Below, in pieces: positions 53,673-62,955 of a stretch of 64,000 bases of DNA. Each line of letters starts with the position of its first letter. Positions within the stretch are counted from its first letter, which is position 1. Origin of the DNA: Acidobacteriota bacterium (GTDB taxonomy: Bacteria; Acidobacteriota; Blastocatellia; Pyrinomonadales; Pyrinomonadaceae); the NCBI GenBank assembly GCA_018269005.1, contig JAFDVK010000034.1, positions 62,001 to 126,000 on the forward strand, written 5' to 3'. Under the pieces are notes generated by a model. It was not told where the DNA came from and ran no database searches. It saw only the letters and a list, made by a program, of their open reading frames with translations. A program made the position numbers and the translations under genes.

Positions 53673-56108
53673 ATGGTTGACTCGCAGATCAATCAATACA
53701 AGATCCTGGAAAAGATCGGTTCCGGCGGCCAAGGAACCGTTTACAAGGCTCTTGACTCAAAGCTCAATCGCACCGCGGTCATAAAGGTCCTTCCACCTGA
53801 ACTCACAAAAAAGACCGCGAACTTCAAGCGTTTCGAACGCGAGGCCCAGCTCTGCTCCCAACTTGATCATCCGAACATCTGCACCATTTATGACTTCAGC
53901 GAATCTAATGGCACGTACTACATCGCGATGCAGTTCATTGAAGGCAAGAATGTACGACAGCTTGTTTCCGGCCGCCCTCTCGAACTAAAAAGTGCGGTCT
54001 CGATAGCTATCCAGGTCACCGACGCTCTCGCCTACGCCCATTCAAAGAACATTATTCATCGCGACATTAAGGCCGGGAATGTAATGGTCGCAGACTCAGG
54101 CCAGGTAAAGATCCTTGATTTTGGCCTTGCAAAGCTGCTAGAGGACGAGCAAACCGATGCCGGAGCTGGCACAAAGCGAGCGAGCGATATCACGGAACTT
54201 GGAATTCCTTATGGTACGGCGACATATGCGGCACCTGAACAAGCCCGCGGCGAACGCGCGGATGTCCGCTCGGATATTTTCTCGACGGGCGTTCTAATCT
54301 ACGAGATGCTCACCGGCATTTGGCCGTTCCAGGGAAAGAGCGTTATCGATGTCCGCCATCAGGTTTTGTACGGAACTCCGAAGCCGATCGCCGAAGCTCG
54401 GCGTGACGCAGTGCCCGCACAGCTCCAGTCGGTCATCGACAAGGCTCTCGCCAAGGACCCGAAAGACCGCTATCAGAAAATCGCTCAGATGCGGGATGAT
54501 CTACGTAACATCCTGCATCAGATCGCCGGCGTACAGTTATTGACCACAGACACATTTTCTCCTTCGCACGCTGATGGCGGAGCCGTCAAGCGAATGCTGA
54601 ATTGGTTCACCGGACGTTCTGCCCCGGAGCGAACTTCGACGGCTCATTCCGGTTCATTTTCGATCAGCCAATCTTCGCAGGCTCCCGATATTTTGCTGAC
54701 CGCCACGGGAACGGAGAAGAAGAGCGTTGCGATCTTGCCGTTTCAGAATCTCGCAAATGACAAAGATTCTTCGTTCTACGAATTCGCTCTCGCCGATGCG
54801 GTCATTACCGAGCTTGCACAGATCCGGTCGATCATCGTGCGGCCGAGTTCTGTGATCGCAAAATATCAGGGCAAGAGTATCGATCCCGGCACGGCCGGCC
54901 GCGAACTCCGCGTAAACGCCGTGCTTTCTGCCGGCTTTTTACGTGCCGGAAACAAGCTTCGCGTTACGGCCCAACTTCTTGAGACCGCATCCGGCGACAT
55001 TCTCTGGAGCGACCGAATAGATGCCGAGGGCAGCGACATCCTCGCCATTCAGGACAGCATCGCCCAACGCATTCTCGAGGGCCTGCGGCTCGAACTCTCC
55101 GATGTCGAGGCGGAAAAGCTCGGCCGACGCGCCACCGAAAACGCCGATGCGTGGGAAGAATATCTTCGCGGCCGCGATGCCTTCGCTCGGTTCATTTTCC
55201 GAACTCTGGATTCTGCGGACTGCGACGCGGCGATCGCGAATTTCAAACGTGCGATCGAGCTGGATTCGCATTTCGCCCTCGCCTATAGCGGACTCGGAGC
55301 GTGCTATGCGAACCGCCTTTTCAAGGGAATGGGCGATCCGGAAGATTATACCTACGCCGAGACAGCGTTCAGCAAAGCCTTCTATTACGACCCGAACGTG
55401 GTCGAGGCCCGCGTGCTGATGGTGATGATCTATATGGCCCGCGGCGAGAAGAAGAAAGCCCGGCTCGAGATCCGAGTGCTTGAGCGACAATTCCCGAACG
55501 ATGCCGCACTGTTCTTTGTAAAAGGCGTGATGCACCGTCTCGACGGCGAATACGAAGAATCGCTCAAGGCCTTCGAGAAACTCTCGAAGCTCGACCCTGC
55601 GGCCCGCGTCGTCGCTGCCTACAATCGAGCCCGGATCTTTATCTACAAAGGTGATTACAACAAAGCTCTAGACGAACTCGACCGTGGAACTCGAGTTGAG
55701 CCGAATCACCCGATGCTGAAGATATTCCGCTCCGGCGTTTACTATTATCAGGGAGATGCTGATGCGGCGATCGACCTGATCAGGTCGGTCTTAGTAGAGC
55801 ATCCTGAGATGGACGGCATTCGTCCGCTCTACGCGATCTATCTTGCGGGCGATGGACGCTTTGACGAAGCCCGTGAAGAACTGACCGAAGAAGCACTCGC
55901 TCTCTCCCGTGCCGATCACGATATGGCGTATTGGGTTGGCGCCTCGTACGCGCTTCTCGGCGACAAAGACCTTGCGTTCAAATGGCTCAATAAAGCGATC
56001 CGCCTAGGCAACGAGAACCGCCCGTATTTCGAGGGCGACAAGAACCTCATCACGCTTCGCGAAGACCCTCGCTGGCTTGAGCTGATGGCGAAGCTTGTCC
56101 GCGACTAA
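53673..56108 (+). CDS. serine/threonine protein kinase with TolB-like and TPR regions
   Basis: 811 residues, no membrane helix, so cytosolic. Kinase domain (1-285): IGSGGQGTVYKALDSKLNRT, AVIKV lysine, IIHRDIKAGNVMVADSGQVK, ILDFGLAKL, YAAPEQARGERADVRSDIFS, all catalytic parts intact. Next is a segment like the N-terminal domain of TolB-type regulators (about 350-470: KSVAILPFQNLANDKDSSFY, IIVRPSSVIAKYQGKSIDPG). The rest is a TPR array (about 500-805: NFKRAIELDSHFALAYSGLG, FEKLSKLDPAARVVAAYNRA, FKWLNKAIRLGNENRPYFEG). Signalling protein; targets unknown. It converges on the methyltransferase, sharing 4 bases. Confidence 0.92.
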   Translation: MVDSQINQYKILEKIGSGGQGTVYKALDSKLNRTAVIKVLPPELTKKTANFKRFEREAQLCSQLDHPNICTIYDFSESNGTYYIAMQFIEGKNVRQLVSGRPLELKSAVSIAIQVTDALAYAHSKNIIHRDIKAGNVMVADSGQVKILDFGLAKLLEDEQTDAGAGTKRASDITELGIPYGTATYAAPEQARGERADVRSDIFSTGVLIYEMLTGIWPFQGKSVIDVRHQVLYGTPKPIAEARRDAVPAQLQSVIDKALAKDPKDRYQKIAQMRDDLRNILHQIAGVQLLTTDTFSPSHADGGAVKRMLNWFTGRSAPERTSTAHSGSFSISQSSQAPDILLTATGTEKKSVAILPFQNLANDKDSSFYEFALADAVITELAQIRSIIVRPSSVIAKYQGKSIDPGTAGRELRVNAVLSAGFLRAGNKLRVTAQLLETASGDILWSDRIDAEGSDILAIQDSIAQRILEGLRLELSDVEAEKLGRRATENADAWEEYLRGRDAFARFIFRTLDSADCDAAIANFKRAIELDSHFALAYSGLGACYANRLFKGMGDPEDYTYAETAFSKAFYYDPNVVEARVLMVMIYMARGEKKKARLEIRVLERQFPNDAALFFVKGVMHRLDGEYEESLKAFEKLSKLDPAARVVAAYNRARIFIYKGDYNKALDELDRGTRVEPNHPMLKIFRSGVYYYQGDADAAIDLIRSVLVEHPEMDGIRPLYAIYLAGDGRFDEAREELTEEALALSRADHDMAYWVGASYALLGDKDLAFKWLNKAIRLGNENRPYFEGDKNLITLREDPRWLELMAKLVRD

Positions 56109-56974
56109 TCGACCCGCTCGAAGACGAACTCGTTACAACCAAGTCCTACACCGCCGCTTACTACCTTTGTGAGCGTGAAGCCGCGTCGTTTGTAGAATTC
56201 GAAGACCGCATCGACGCTCGCGTATTCGTAAGGAAAGCCGCCGACCCAATCAATAATGTCATACCAGCGATTCATGCCGCGGCCTGTCTTGTAACGCGTC
56301 CACGAACGAACATATTCCATCGGCTTAAGTCTCAAAAGAGCCGACGTGAGCCGTTTTGCTTCTTCGGGCAAGCTTACGGCCACGGCGAACGGCGTTTTGA
56401 GAACTCGCGGCAGTCGGCAGTAAGTTCTCTTGATCCAATGCCAGCGGCTCGCCTGGCTGCCGGTGTCGTTATAAAGTGCGACGAAAAGTTTGCCGCCGGA
56501 GCGGGTCGGAATGACGGCATTTTCGAGCGCACGCCACATCTCGCCCGTGTGATGCAATACGCCCCACGAATAGACCACGTCGAATTTCCCCAAGCTCGCG
56601 ACATAGTCCGCATCTAGAGCAGAACCTTGCTCGACACGCCAGTTCGCGTCCGACGCGAAGTATCTCTTTTTCAATTCACGCGTACATGCGACCGAATTCG
56701 TGTCGAAATCAAATGAAACGACCTCGGCACCAAGCCGCCTTGCCGCGAGCGAAAAGAGTCCGCTGCCCGAACCGATATCGAGGAAGCGTTTACCCGCGAG
56801 CGTCTCGCATTCGAGCATTTCGCGGAGGCTCGCAACCGCCGTCTCGATCCGCTCTTCGTCGAGAACGCTCAGGAATGCGGCCCAATTCTTCCCGAATTCG
56901 AACCTCTCGCCCGCCGCGACCTCCGCCTTGTGCTGCCGCACGACGTCAAACTCTTCACTTACAACGGCACTCAT
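56105..56974 (-). CDS. SAM-dependent methyltransferase
   Basis: 289 residues. Motif I KRFLDIGSGSGLFSLAARRL, motif II VVSFDFDTNSVACTRELKKR, and FDVVYSWGVLHHTGEMWRAL with the HHTG of the class I fold. The C-terminal YDIIDWVGGFPYEYASVDAV is typical of small-molecule or sugar methyltransferases linked to polysaccharide loci. It lies one base from the glycosyltransferase, so the two form an operon. Confidence 0.85.
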   Translation of the reverse strand: MSAVVSEEFDVVRQHKAEVAAGERFEFGKNWAAFLSVLDEERIETAVASLREMLECETLAGKRFLDIGSGSGLFSLAARRLGAEVVSFDFDTNSVACTRELKKRYFASDANWRVEQGSALDADYVASLGKFDVVYSWGVLHHTGEMWRALENAVIPTRSGGKLFVALYNDTGSQASRWHWIKRTYCRLPRVLKTPFAVAVSLPEEAKRLTSALLRLKPMEYVRSWTRYKTGRGMNRWYDIIDWVGGFPYEYASVDAVFEFYKRRGFTLTKVVSGGVGLGCNEFVFERVD

Positions 56975-58177
56975 CTAACTTCTCTCCTCGATGATCTTCC
57001 TCAGCTCGTCAACCTTCGCTTCCCAACTCTCCGCTCGAATCGCATCGCTGACCGCCGCACGCGGTTTCGGGTGCGCGAGGGCTTCCTCGATCTTTTCGAT
57101 GAACTTCGCGTGCGTTTCGCCGACGAGAACATCCGCGAGCACACGCACTTCCGGAATGTCGGTCGATACGACAGGCAAACCCGCGGCCAGATATTCGCGA
57201 ACCTTCAGCGGATTTGCCGCGAGCGTCAATTCGTTTATTACGAAAGGATTTATCGCGACATCGAACGCCGCACAATATGCGGGCAGTTCGCTGTACGGTT
57301 TGCGGCCGAGAATGTGTACGTTCGCGACGCTTCGCAATTCGGCGATCTGTCCCTCGGTTTCGATGGTGTGTTTGCCAACGAGCACGACCGAGCCTTGCGA
57401 AAAATGCCCTGCGATCTTCTTCACAAGTTCGAGATCGACCCAATCGGCGATCAGCCCGTGAAAACCGATGATCGGCTGCGGCAGATCGGCGACATCCGCA
57501 GGCAGTTCGAGCTTGCCGTCGACGGCTTTTCGAAAATGCCGCCAGTCGGTGCCGTGACGGATCAGGTGCGTCTCGGAATTGAACTTCGCCTTTGATTCGA
57601 GCAGCTTCTCTGCCGAGACGATGACGATGTCTGCTTTGCGGAACAGCTCTTCCTCGAGCTCTTTCAGGCCCGCGGCAACGCCCGTGAACGCCGTGTACTC
57701 ATCAACGCAGTAATAGATCAGCTCGGTCTCGCCAAGATTCCCCGCGACGAGCCCGGCAGCCGGATTAAAGGCCATATTGACGACATTCTCAAAGCCAAGC
57801 CGCCGCATCGAACGCCGTATCTGGCGCACGAGAAGCTTGCGGTTCAGCGAAACGACGGCGTCGTTGCCGTACGCCGGAATTACGAGTGGATTTAGCACGA
57901 AAATGTTCTTCTCGACCTCTCGCACCGGCTCCGCAAAGCTCCTCAATTTCCTCGCGATCCGCGAAACATCTTTCGCGGCGGCGGTCGGCATACGGTTCGG
58001 CAGGGCGTTCACCCACAAAATGCGGTTGTCTCTCGCGAGCACACGCATCAAATGCGTCTTCGACAACGGATCGCCCGTCCAATCGTGGCTAAAACACACG
58101 ATATCGCGGCCTCGCAACGCGCCGCTCTGCGGTGCGACACGCTCATCCTTCTTCACCTTCACCGCATTCACCGTCAT
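56975..58177 (-). CDS. glycosyltransferase family 1/4-like
   Basis: 400 residues, GT-B fold. The N-terminal half opens with DIVCFSHDWTGDPLSKTHLM and RILWVNALPNRMPT, and the C-terminal half has GSVVLVGKHTIETEGQIAEL, ANVHILGRKPYSELPAYCAA, NPLKVREYLAAGLPVVSTDI with the EX7E-like donor region (first Glu conserved). It adds a sugar to a lipid or glycan acceptor; donor unknown. Upstream of the methyltransferase and downstream of asnB, consistent with an exopolysaccharide or LPS group. Confidence 0.82.
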   Translation of the reverse strand: MTVNAVKVKKDERVAPQSGALRGRDIVCFSHDWTGDPLSKTHLMRVLARDNRILWVNALPNRMPTAAAKDVSRIARKLRSFAEPVREVEKNIFVLNPLVIPAYGNDAVVSLNRKLLVRQIRRSMRRLGFENVVNMAFNPAAGLVAGNLGETELIYYCVDEYTAFTGVAAGLKELEEELFRKADIVIVSAEKLLESKAKFNSETHLIRHGTDWRHFRKAVDGKLELPADVADLPQPIIGFHGLIADWVDLELVKKIAGHFSQGSVVLVGKHTIETEGQIAELRSVANVHILGRKPYSELPAYCAAFDVAINPFVINELTLAANPLKVREYLAAGLPVVSTDIPEVRVLADVLVGETHAKFIEKIEEALAHPKPRAAVSDAIRAESWEAKVDELRKIIEERS

Positions 58178-58204
58178 CCTGTTTTCCTTTGCTTCGACTG
58201 GACC

Positions 58205-58344
58205 GCGGGCGTCCCGCCTGCATTCCTTTCTTTAGCCCTTCGCCTTTATCCTTTATCCTTTATCCTTTATCCCTTCAGCGAGTGCCCTTACTTAGTGCGG
58301 GCTTGCGGCAACTCCGTCCTCTGTGTTCTCCGTGCCCTCTGTGG
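58205..58344. repeat. composite repeat tract next to asnB
   Basis: Contains a hairpin GCGGG-cgt-CCCGC (58205-58217), a fourfold CCTTTAT tandem repeat (about 58243-58272), and a segment of the CTGTGTTCTCCGTGCC type (about 58320-58347). Such pieces recur in spacers of related genomes in my experience. The last segment runs into the asnB stop codon. Confidence 0.65.
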
Positions 58345-60225
58345 TTAACTCTCTTGGTCAATGAAAGTTCGTGCCCACACCTCAAAATTAATGAGCGCCC
58401 AAAGCTTCTCGTCCGCGTTCTCGCCCGCCATATGCCTCGCAGCGAGCGACGCAACGTACTCGCGATCGAAGATGCGGCGAGCAGATGCGCGTGTCCCGAG
58501 GACGTATTCATCGACGATGTGACGATGCGTCGTCCGCAGCCATTTGCCGAGCGGCACGGGAAAGCCCATCTTCGGCCGCGTCAGGATCTCGTCCGGCAGA
58601 ATCCCCTTCATCGCTTCGCGAAGTATCCACTTCGTCGTCGAACCTCGCAGCTTCATCTCGCGCGGCAGACGCGCCGAAAATTCCACGAGCTTGTGATCCA
58701 GAAACGGCACGCGGCTCTCGATCGACGCCGCCATCGACATCTGATCCTGCTTCATCAAAAGCTCGTGCAGATATGTTTTCGTGTCGGCATAGAGCAGCTT
58801 GTCGAGCGTGTCGGCCGCGTCGGTCTTTGCAAGCAGACGCTCGTGTTCGTCAAAGGGCGACGCGAGAGCAAAACGCTCACGCGCGTCCGAAGAGAAAAGC
58901 CTCGCCTGCTCTTTTTTCGGGAAGACAGCGAAGTTGTCGAAGAAAAGATTCTCGATATCGGCGTCGCGTGCCAAAAATGTTCGGCCGAGTTTTTGTCCAA
59001 GTGCTCTCGGCAACGCCGCAACACCGCCGCGAACCGCTCCGCGTATGAACGAAGGCGTTACCGCCTCGTAACGTTTGCCGATCTCGAGCAGTTTCAACGC
59101 CTTTGCATAACGCCCGTAACCCGCGAGCGTCTCGTCCGAACCTTCGCCCGTAAGCACGACCTTTACGTGCTCGCTTGCAAGCTTCGAAACAAAATACAAC
59201 GGGATGCTCGCAAGGAAACCGAGCGGTTCGTCCTCGTGCCAAACGAGCTTCGGCAGGGCGTCAAAAAAGTCATCGGGCGAGACGATGATCTCGTGATGAT
59301 CGGTCTTAAAGCTTTCTGCGACTAGCCGAGCGTAATAATGCTCGTTGGCCTGCGGATCATCGAACGCGACCGAAAATGTCTTGATCGGTTCATCGACCAT
59401 CTGCGACATCATGCCGGCGATCGCCGACGAATCGATCCCGCCCGAGAGGAACATCCCCAAAGGCACGTCCGCCATCAGGCGCATCTCGACCGCCTCGCGG
59501 AACATCTCGCGCCACTCTTCGACAAAGTCCCGCTCGCTAGCACGCGTTAGCTTTGGTTCGAACTCAAGATCCCAATATTCGCGTATCTCGATCTTGCCGT
59601 CTTTCCATTCGAGCGTGTGCCCGGGCTTTAGCCTCTTGACGCCCGCGAACAACGTCGCGTCGCCGCACGTCCCGTGATTCGCGAACTGATCCTGCAGTGC
59701 CGCGAAATTCACCTCAGGCTTGACCGCACCGGCGGCGAGCAGTGCCTTGATCTCGGAGGCGAAATAGAGATCGCCGTTCTCGTTATGAACGTAATAGAGC
59801 GGCTTTACGCCGAGCCGATCGCGTGCGATGAAAAGACTTCGCTTCGCTTTATCCCAGATCGCATAGGCGAACATCCCGCGAAGATGTTCAACTACATCGC
59901 GGCCGTATCGCTCGTAGAGTGCAAGGATCGTCTCGGTGTCGGATGTGGTGGTGAATTCGACGCCATCGGAAGCAAGCTTCTTTCGGCTCTCCCGATGGTC
60001 GTAGATCTCGCCGTTAAAGACTATCGTCGCATTGCCGCGTCTCATCGGCTGAATGCCGCCCGTGACATCGACGATGCTCAGACGCCTATGCCCAAGCCCT
60101 ACATTCCCGTCAATGTAAACTCCCGCATCGTCCGGCCCGCGATGTTCCAGTACATCACGCATAGCGACGAGCAGCCGCTCATCGACCCGTCCCTCACGCA
60201 AAGCAATGCCGTTTATTCCACACAT
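58345..60225 (-). CDS. asnB: asparagine synthase (glutamine-hydrolysing)
   Basis: 626 residues. N-terminal Ntn glutaminase with Cys at position 2 (MCGINGIALREGRVDERLLV), LEHRGPDDAGVY, FNGEIYDH; C-terminal synthetase with the PP-loop LGMFLSGGIDSSAIAGMMSQ and LTGEGSDETLAGYGRY. Makes asparagine or amidates a related acceptor; in polysaccharide loci such homologues often amidate uronic acids or peptides. It is upstream of the glycosyltransferase and methyltransferase on the same strand, but the repeat tract lies between. The stop codon is inside a repeat. Confidence 0.92.
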   Translation of the reverse strand: MCGINGIALREGRVDERLLVAMRDVLEHRGPDDAGVYIDGNVGLGHRRLSIVDVTGGIQPMRRGNATIVFNGEIYDHRESRKKLASDGVEFTTTSDTETILALYERYGRDVVEHLRGMFAYAIWDKAKRSLFIARDRLGVKPLYYVHNENGDLYFASEIKALLAAGAVKPEVNFAALQDQFANHGTCGDATLFAGVKRLKPGHTLEWKDGKIEIREYWDLEFEPKLTRASERDFVEEWREMFREAVEMRLMADVPLGMFLSGGIDSSAIAGMMSQMVDEPIKTFSVAFDDPQANEHYYARLVAESFKTDHHEIIVSPDDFFDALPKLVWHEDEPLGFLASIPLYFVSKLASEHVKVVLTGEGSDETLAGYGRYAKALKLLEIGKRYEAVTPSFIRGAVRGGVAALPRALGQKLGRTFLARDADIENLFFDNFAVFPKKEQARLFSSDARERFALASPFDEHERLLAKTDAADTLDKLLYADTKTYLHELLMKQDQMSMAASIESRVPFLDHKLVEFSARLPREMKLRGSTTKWILREAMKGILPDEILTRPKMGFPVPLGKWLRTTHRHIVDEYVLGTRASARRIFDREYVASLAARHMAGENADEKLWALINFEVWARTFIDQES

Positions 60226-60329
60226 AACCGTTGAAGTAAATGGCTAATAGTCAACGAATTACAGCACTTTTGCTCCAAAAAAGATCGGCAGCCGAAAAAA
60301 TGCTTCGACCGCCGTTCCCGCTCTCAAAT

Positions 60330-60356
60330 TAGTAATTAGAAAATTATTAATTACTA
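60330..60356. repeat. AT-rich inverted repeat
   Basis: TAGTAATTA (60330-60338) and TAATTACTA (60348-60356) with a 9-base loop, in the spacer between the oligopeptidase stop and the asnB start. It may end the oligopeptidase transcript or bind a regulator of asnB. Confidence 0.5.
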
Positions 60357-60379
60357 CTTAAAAACGAAGCATTCTCTCT

Positions 60380-62518
60380 TCATTTCTCCACGCCGACCTC
60401 GGTCAGGGCGTAGGCGTAATCGAAAGCGATCTCTTTCAGGCGGTCGTATCTTCCGGAAGAGCCGCCGTGGCCCGCACCCATATTCGTTTTGAGCAATATG
60501 GCCGACTTCTTGTTCGTGTTGAATTCGCGTAGCTTCGCAGCGAACTTTGCACCTTCCCAATAAGGAACCTGGCTGTCGTTGATCGAGATCTCGATCAACA
60601 TATTCGGGTAAGGCTGTTTCTTGACGTTGTCATACGGCGAATACTGCACCATATAGTCCCACGCTTTCTTCTCGTTCGGGTTGCCCCACTCGATCCATTC
60701 CTCGGTCGTGAGCGGCAGCGTATCGTCGAGCATCGTGTTCATCACATCGACGAAAGGCACCTGCGCGATCGCGGCGTGGAAAGTCTCGGGCGCCTGGTTC
60801 ACTGCCGCACCGACGAGCAGGCCACCCGCGGAACCGCCTTGAATTACGAGCCTGTCGGATGACGTGTACTTATTCGCGACGAGCCATTTTGCCGAATCCA
60901 CGAAGTCGTTGAACGTGTTCAATTTCGTGAACATACGGCCCGCAAGACGCCATTTTTCGCCCAATTCACCGCCGCCGCGTATCTGCGCGATCGCGTAGAT
61001 CATTCCGCGATCGACGAGCGAGAGCCGCGAGGTCGAAAAATTCGGCGTAATGCTCACACCGTACGAGCCGTAGCCGTAGAGCAGCATCGGGGCCTTGCCG
61101 TCGAGCTTCGTGCCTTTTTTCATCATTATGATGACCGGCACCTTCACGCCATCACGAGCTGTGGCCCAAACGCGCGTCGTTTCGTACTTCGTCTTGTCGT
61201 AACCGCTCGGGATCTCCTGCTGTTTTACGAGCTTGCTCTCTCGCGTCTTGAAGTCGAAATCATAGACCGATGCCGGCGTGATCATCGACGCATAGTTGTA
61301 CCTGACGTATGGCGTGTCGTACTCAGGATTCTGGCCGAGGCCCATCGTGTAAACGACCTCATCCGTCTTGATACGCGTGTCTGCGCGGCGCGTCTTGCGG
61401 TCCATCACGCGAAGGTATTCGATCCCGTCTTCTTTTTCGGATACAACTGCGTAATCCTTAAAGAAATCAATGCCCTCGATATTCACGTTCTCGCGATACG
61501 CAATGAAAGGCTTCCAATTCTTTTCGCTCGGATCCGATGCGTCGGCACGATCGATCTTGAAGTTCTCTGCACCATCGCGGTTGGTCGTGAAATAGAATTC
61601 GCCCATATCGAAATCGGGCGTGTACTGATGGCCTTCGCGACGCGGAGCAAGAACTCTCCACTCGCCCGTGGGCGTATCGGCGGCAAGATAGCGGTATTCG
61701 TCCATCGTTTTGGCACCGGAACCGATAAATAGCATCTTGCCGTCTCGCGAACGCCCGACGAAGGCGTTAAATAGCACGTCCTTTTCATTGAAAACTTCCG
61801 TAGGCTTGGCACCGCTGCCAAGTTCATAGCGGAAGATCAGGTCAGAGCGCTTCGACACGTCGTCCTCGGTCCCGAAAAAGACTGTCTTGTTGTCCGGCGT
61901 CCAGACGAACGACGTAACGCGTTCGAATTTCTCCGGCAGCATCTTGCCCGTGCGAAGATCTTTGAACTGAAGCGTGTACTGGCGATAACCGGTCGTGTCG
62001 GTCGAGAACGCGAGAATGTTACCGTCATCGCTCACGTCAAATTCCGCGATCGCGAAATACTCGTGGCCCTTCGCCAATTCGTTCTGATCGATCAGAACCT
62101 TGGCATCCGAACCGTCGGCTCTCGTGCCGCGAAGAAAGATCGGATACTGCTTGCCTTCCTCGGTCTTTGTGAAATACCAATACTCGCCCTTGTGATACGG
62201 CACACTAGTGTCGTCCTGCTTGATGCGGCCGAGCATCTCCTTGTAAAGCGAATCGACAAAGCCGGCGTGTTTACCCATGAACGACTCTGTGTACTTGTTG
62301 TTGTCCTCAAGATACTTGATGATCGCCGGATCCTTCTTGTCCCTGCGGTCGCGCAGCCACGCGTAGTTGTCCGTGATCTCGTAACCGTGAATCTTCAACA
62401 CCTTCGGAACTTTCTTTGCAATTGGTGGTTTCATATCTTGCGCAACGATCACGAATCTGCCGATAACGATGATCGTAAAAACGGCGATCGCCGCAGTAAC
62501 TGCTCTTTTGATCTTCAT
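60380..62518 (-). CDS. S9-family oligopeptidase (oligopeptidase B type)
   Basis: 712 residues. Signal peptide (AVTAAIAVFTIIVIGRFVIV, then AQD), so periplasmic. A seven-bladed propeller domain (about 80-420, e.g. YLAADTPTGEWRVLAPRREG) precedes the alpha/beta-hydrolase: RLVIQGGSAGGLLVGAAVNQ with the nucleophile Ser, an Asp in LIEISINDSQVPYWEGAKFA, and the catalytic His in NMGAGHGGSSGRYDRLKEIA. The family cuts short peptides after basic residues or proline; specificity is not clear. Confidence 0.92.
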   Translation of the reverse strand: MKIKRAVTAAIAVFTIIVIGRFVIVAQDMKPPIAKKVPKVLKIHGYEITDNYAWLRDRRDKKDPAIIKYLEDNNKYTESFMGKHAGFVDSLYKEMLGRIKQDDTSVPYHKGEYWYFTKTEEGKQYPIFLRGTRADGSDAKVLIDQNELAKGHEYFAIAEFDVSDDGNILAFSTDTTGYRQYTLQFKDLRTGKMLPEKFERVTSFVWTPDNKTVFFGTEDDVSKRSDLIFRYELGSGAKPTEVFNEKDVLFNAFVGRSRDGKMLFIGSGAKTMDEYRYLAADTPTGEWRVLAPRREGHQYTPDFDMGEFYFTTNRDGAENFKIDRADASDPSEKNWKPFIAYRENVNIEGIDFFKDYAVVSEKEDGIEYLRVMDRKTRRADTRIKTDEVVYTMGLGQNPEYDTPYVRYNYASMITPASVYDFDFKTRESKLVKQQEIPSGYDKTKYETTRVWATARDGVKVPVIIMMKKGTKLDGKAPMLLYGYGSYGVSITPNFSTSRLSLVDRGMIYAIAQIRGGGELGEKWRLAGRMFTKLNTFNDFVDSAKWLVANKYTSSDRLVIQGGSAGGLLVGAAVNQAPETFHAAIAQVPFVDVMNTMLDDTLPLTTEEWIEWGNPNEKKAWDYMVQYSPYDNVKKQPYPNMLIEISINDSQVPYWEGAKFAAKLREFNTNKKSAILLKTNMGAGHGGSSGRYDRLKEIAFDYAYALTEVGVEK

Positions 62519-62602
62519 CCTAACCTCACCTCGCGTGCAAATATCATAACCTATTGGACAATAATGTGTTTAGCCGCGATCTTTGTTCCGTTCGAAGCCC
62601 GT

Positions 62603-62693
62603 TGTCCCAGCCAAGACGCTCGTGGGACAACTCTGGGACAGCTCTTGGGACAAATAAGTGATGTGTTATCAATCACTTACGCGATCTGTCCCA
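62603..62693. repeat. TGGGACA iteron cluster with central hairpin
   Basis: TGGGACA occurs at 62623, 62634 and 62646 on the plus strand and as its complement TGTCCCA at 62603 and 62687. The inverted repeat TAAGTGAT...ATCACTTA (62655-62679) lies inside. It is about 100-170 bases upstream of the oligopeptidase start. Confidence 0.7.
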
Positions 62694-62771
62694 AAATTTC
62701 GCAAAAAAAAGAGCAGACCGCCTTTTGCGTGACCGACTCCGGAGAAACCACCTCTATCCTCCTATCCCCAA

Positions 62772-62927
62772 AAGTCAGAACCGCCCGCGTCACGGGCGGG
62801 CAGCGTTGCAGAAGCCCGCACGAGGTTGCAGAAGCCCGCACGTTAGTAAGGGCGTTCAGTATAAGTCAGAACCGCCCGCGTCACGGGCGGGCAGCGTTGC
62901 AGAAGCCCGCACGTTAGTAAGGGCGTA
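62772..62927. repeat. palindromic repeat, two copies
   Basis: The unit runs from AAGTCAGAACCGCCCGC through the hairpin CCGCCCG-cgtca-CGGGCGG to GCCCGCACGTTAGTAAGG. Copy 1 (62772-62855) has an extra 20-base internal duplication; copy 2 (62863-62927) has none. Confidence 0.8.
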
Positions 62928-62955
62928 ACACTCAACGCAACTTCCCCCCGAATTG

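Noticed and set aside
58132..59325. Plus-strand open frame of 397 codons
   Set aside because: Runs through the repeat tract and antisense to asnB; Arg-rich shadow.
62772..62927. CRISPR array
   Set aside because: Only two copies, palindromic and dispersed-type, with no regular unique spacers and no cas gene in the window.
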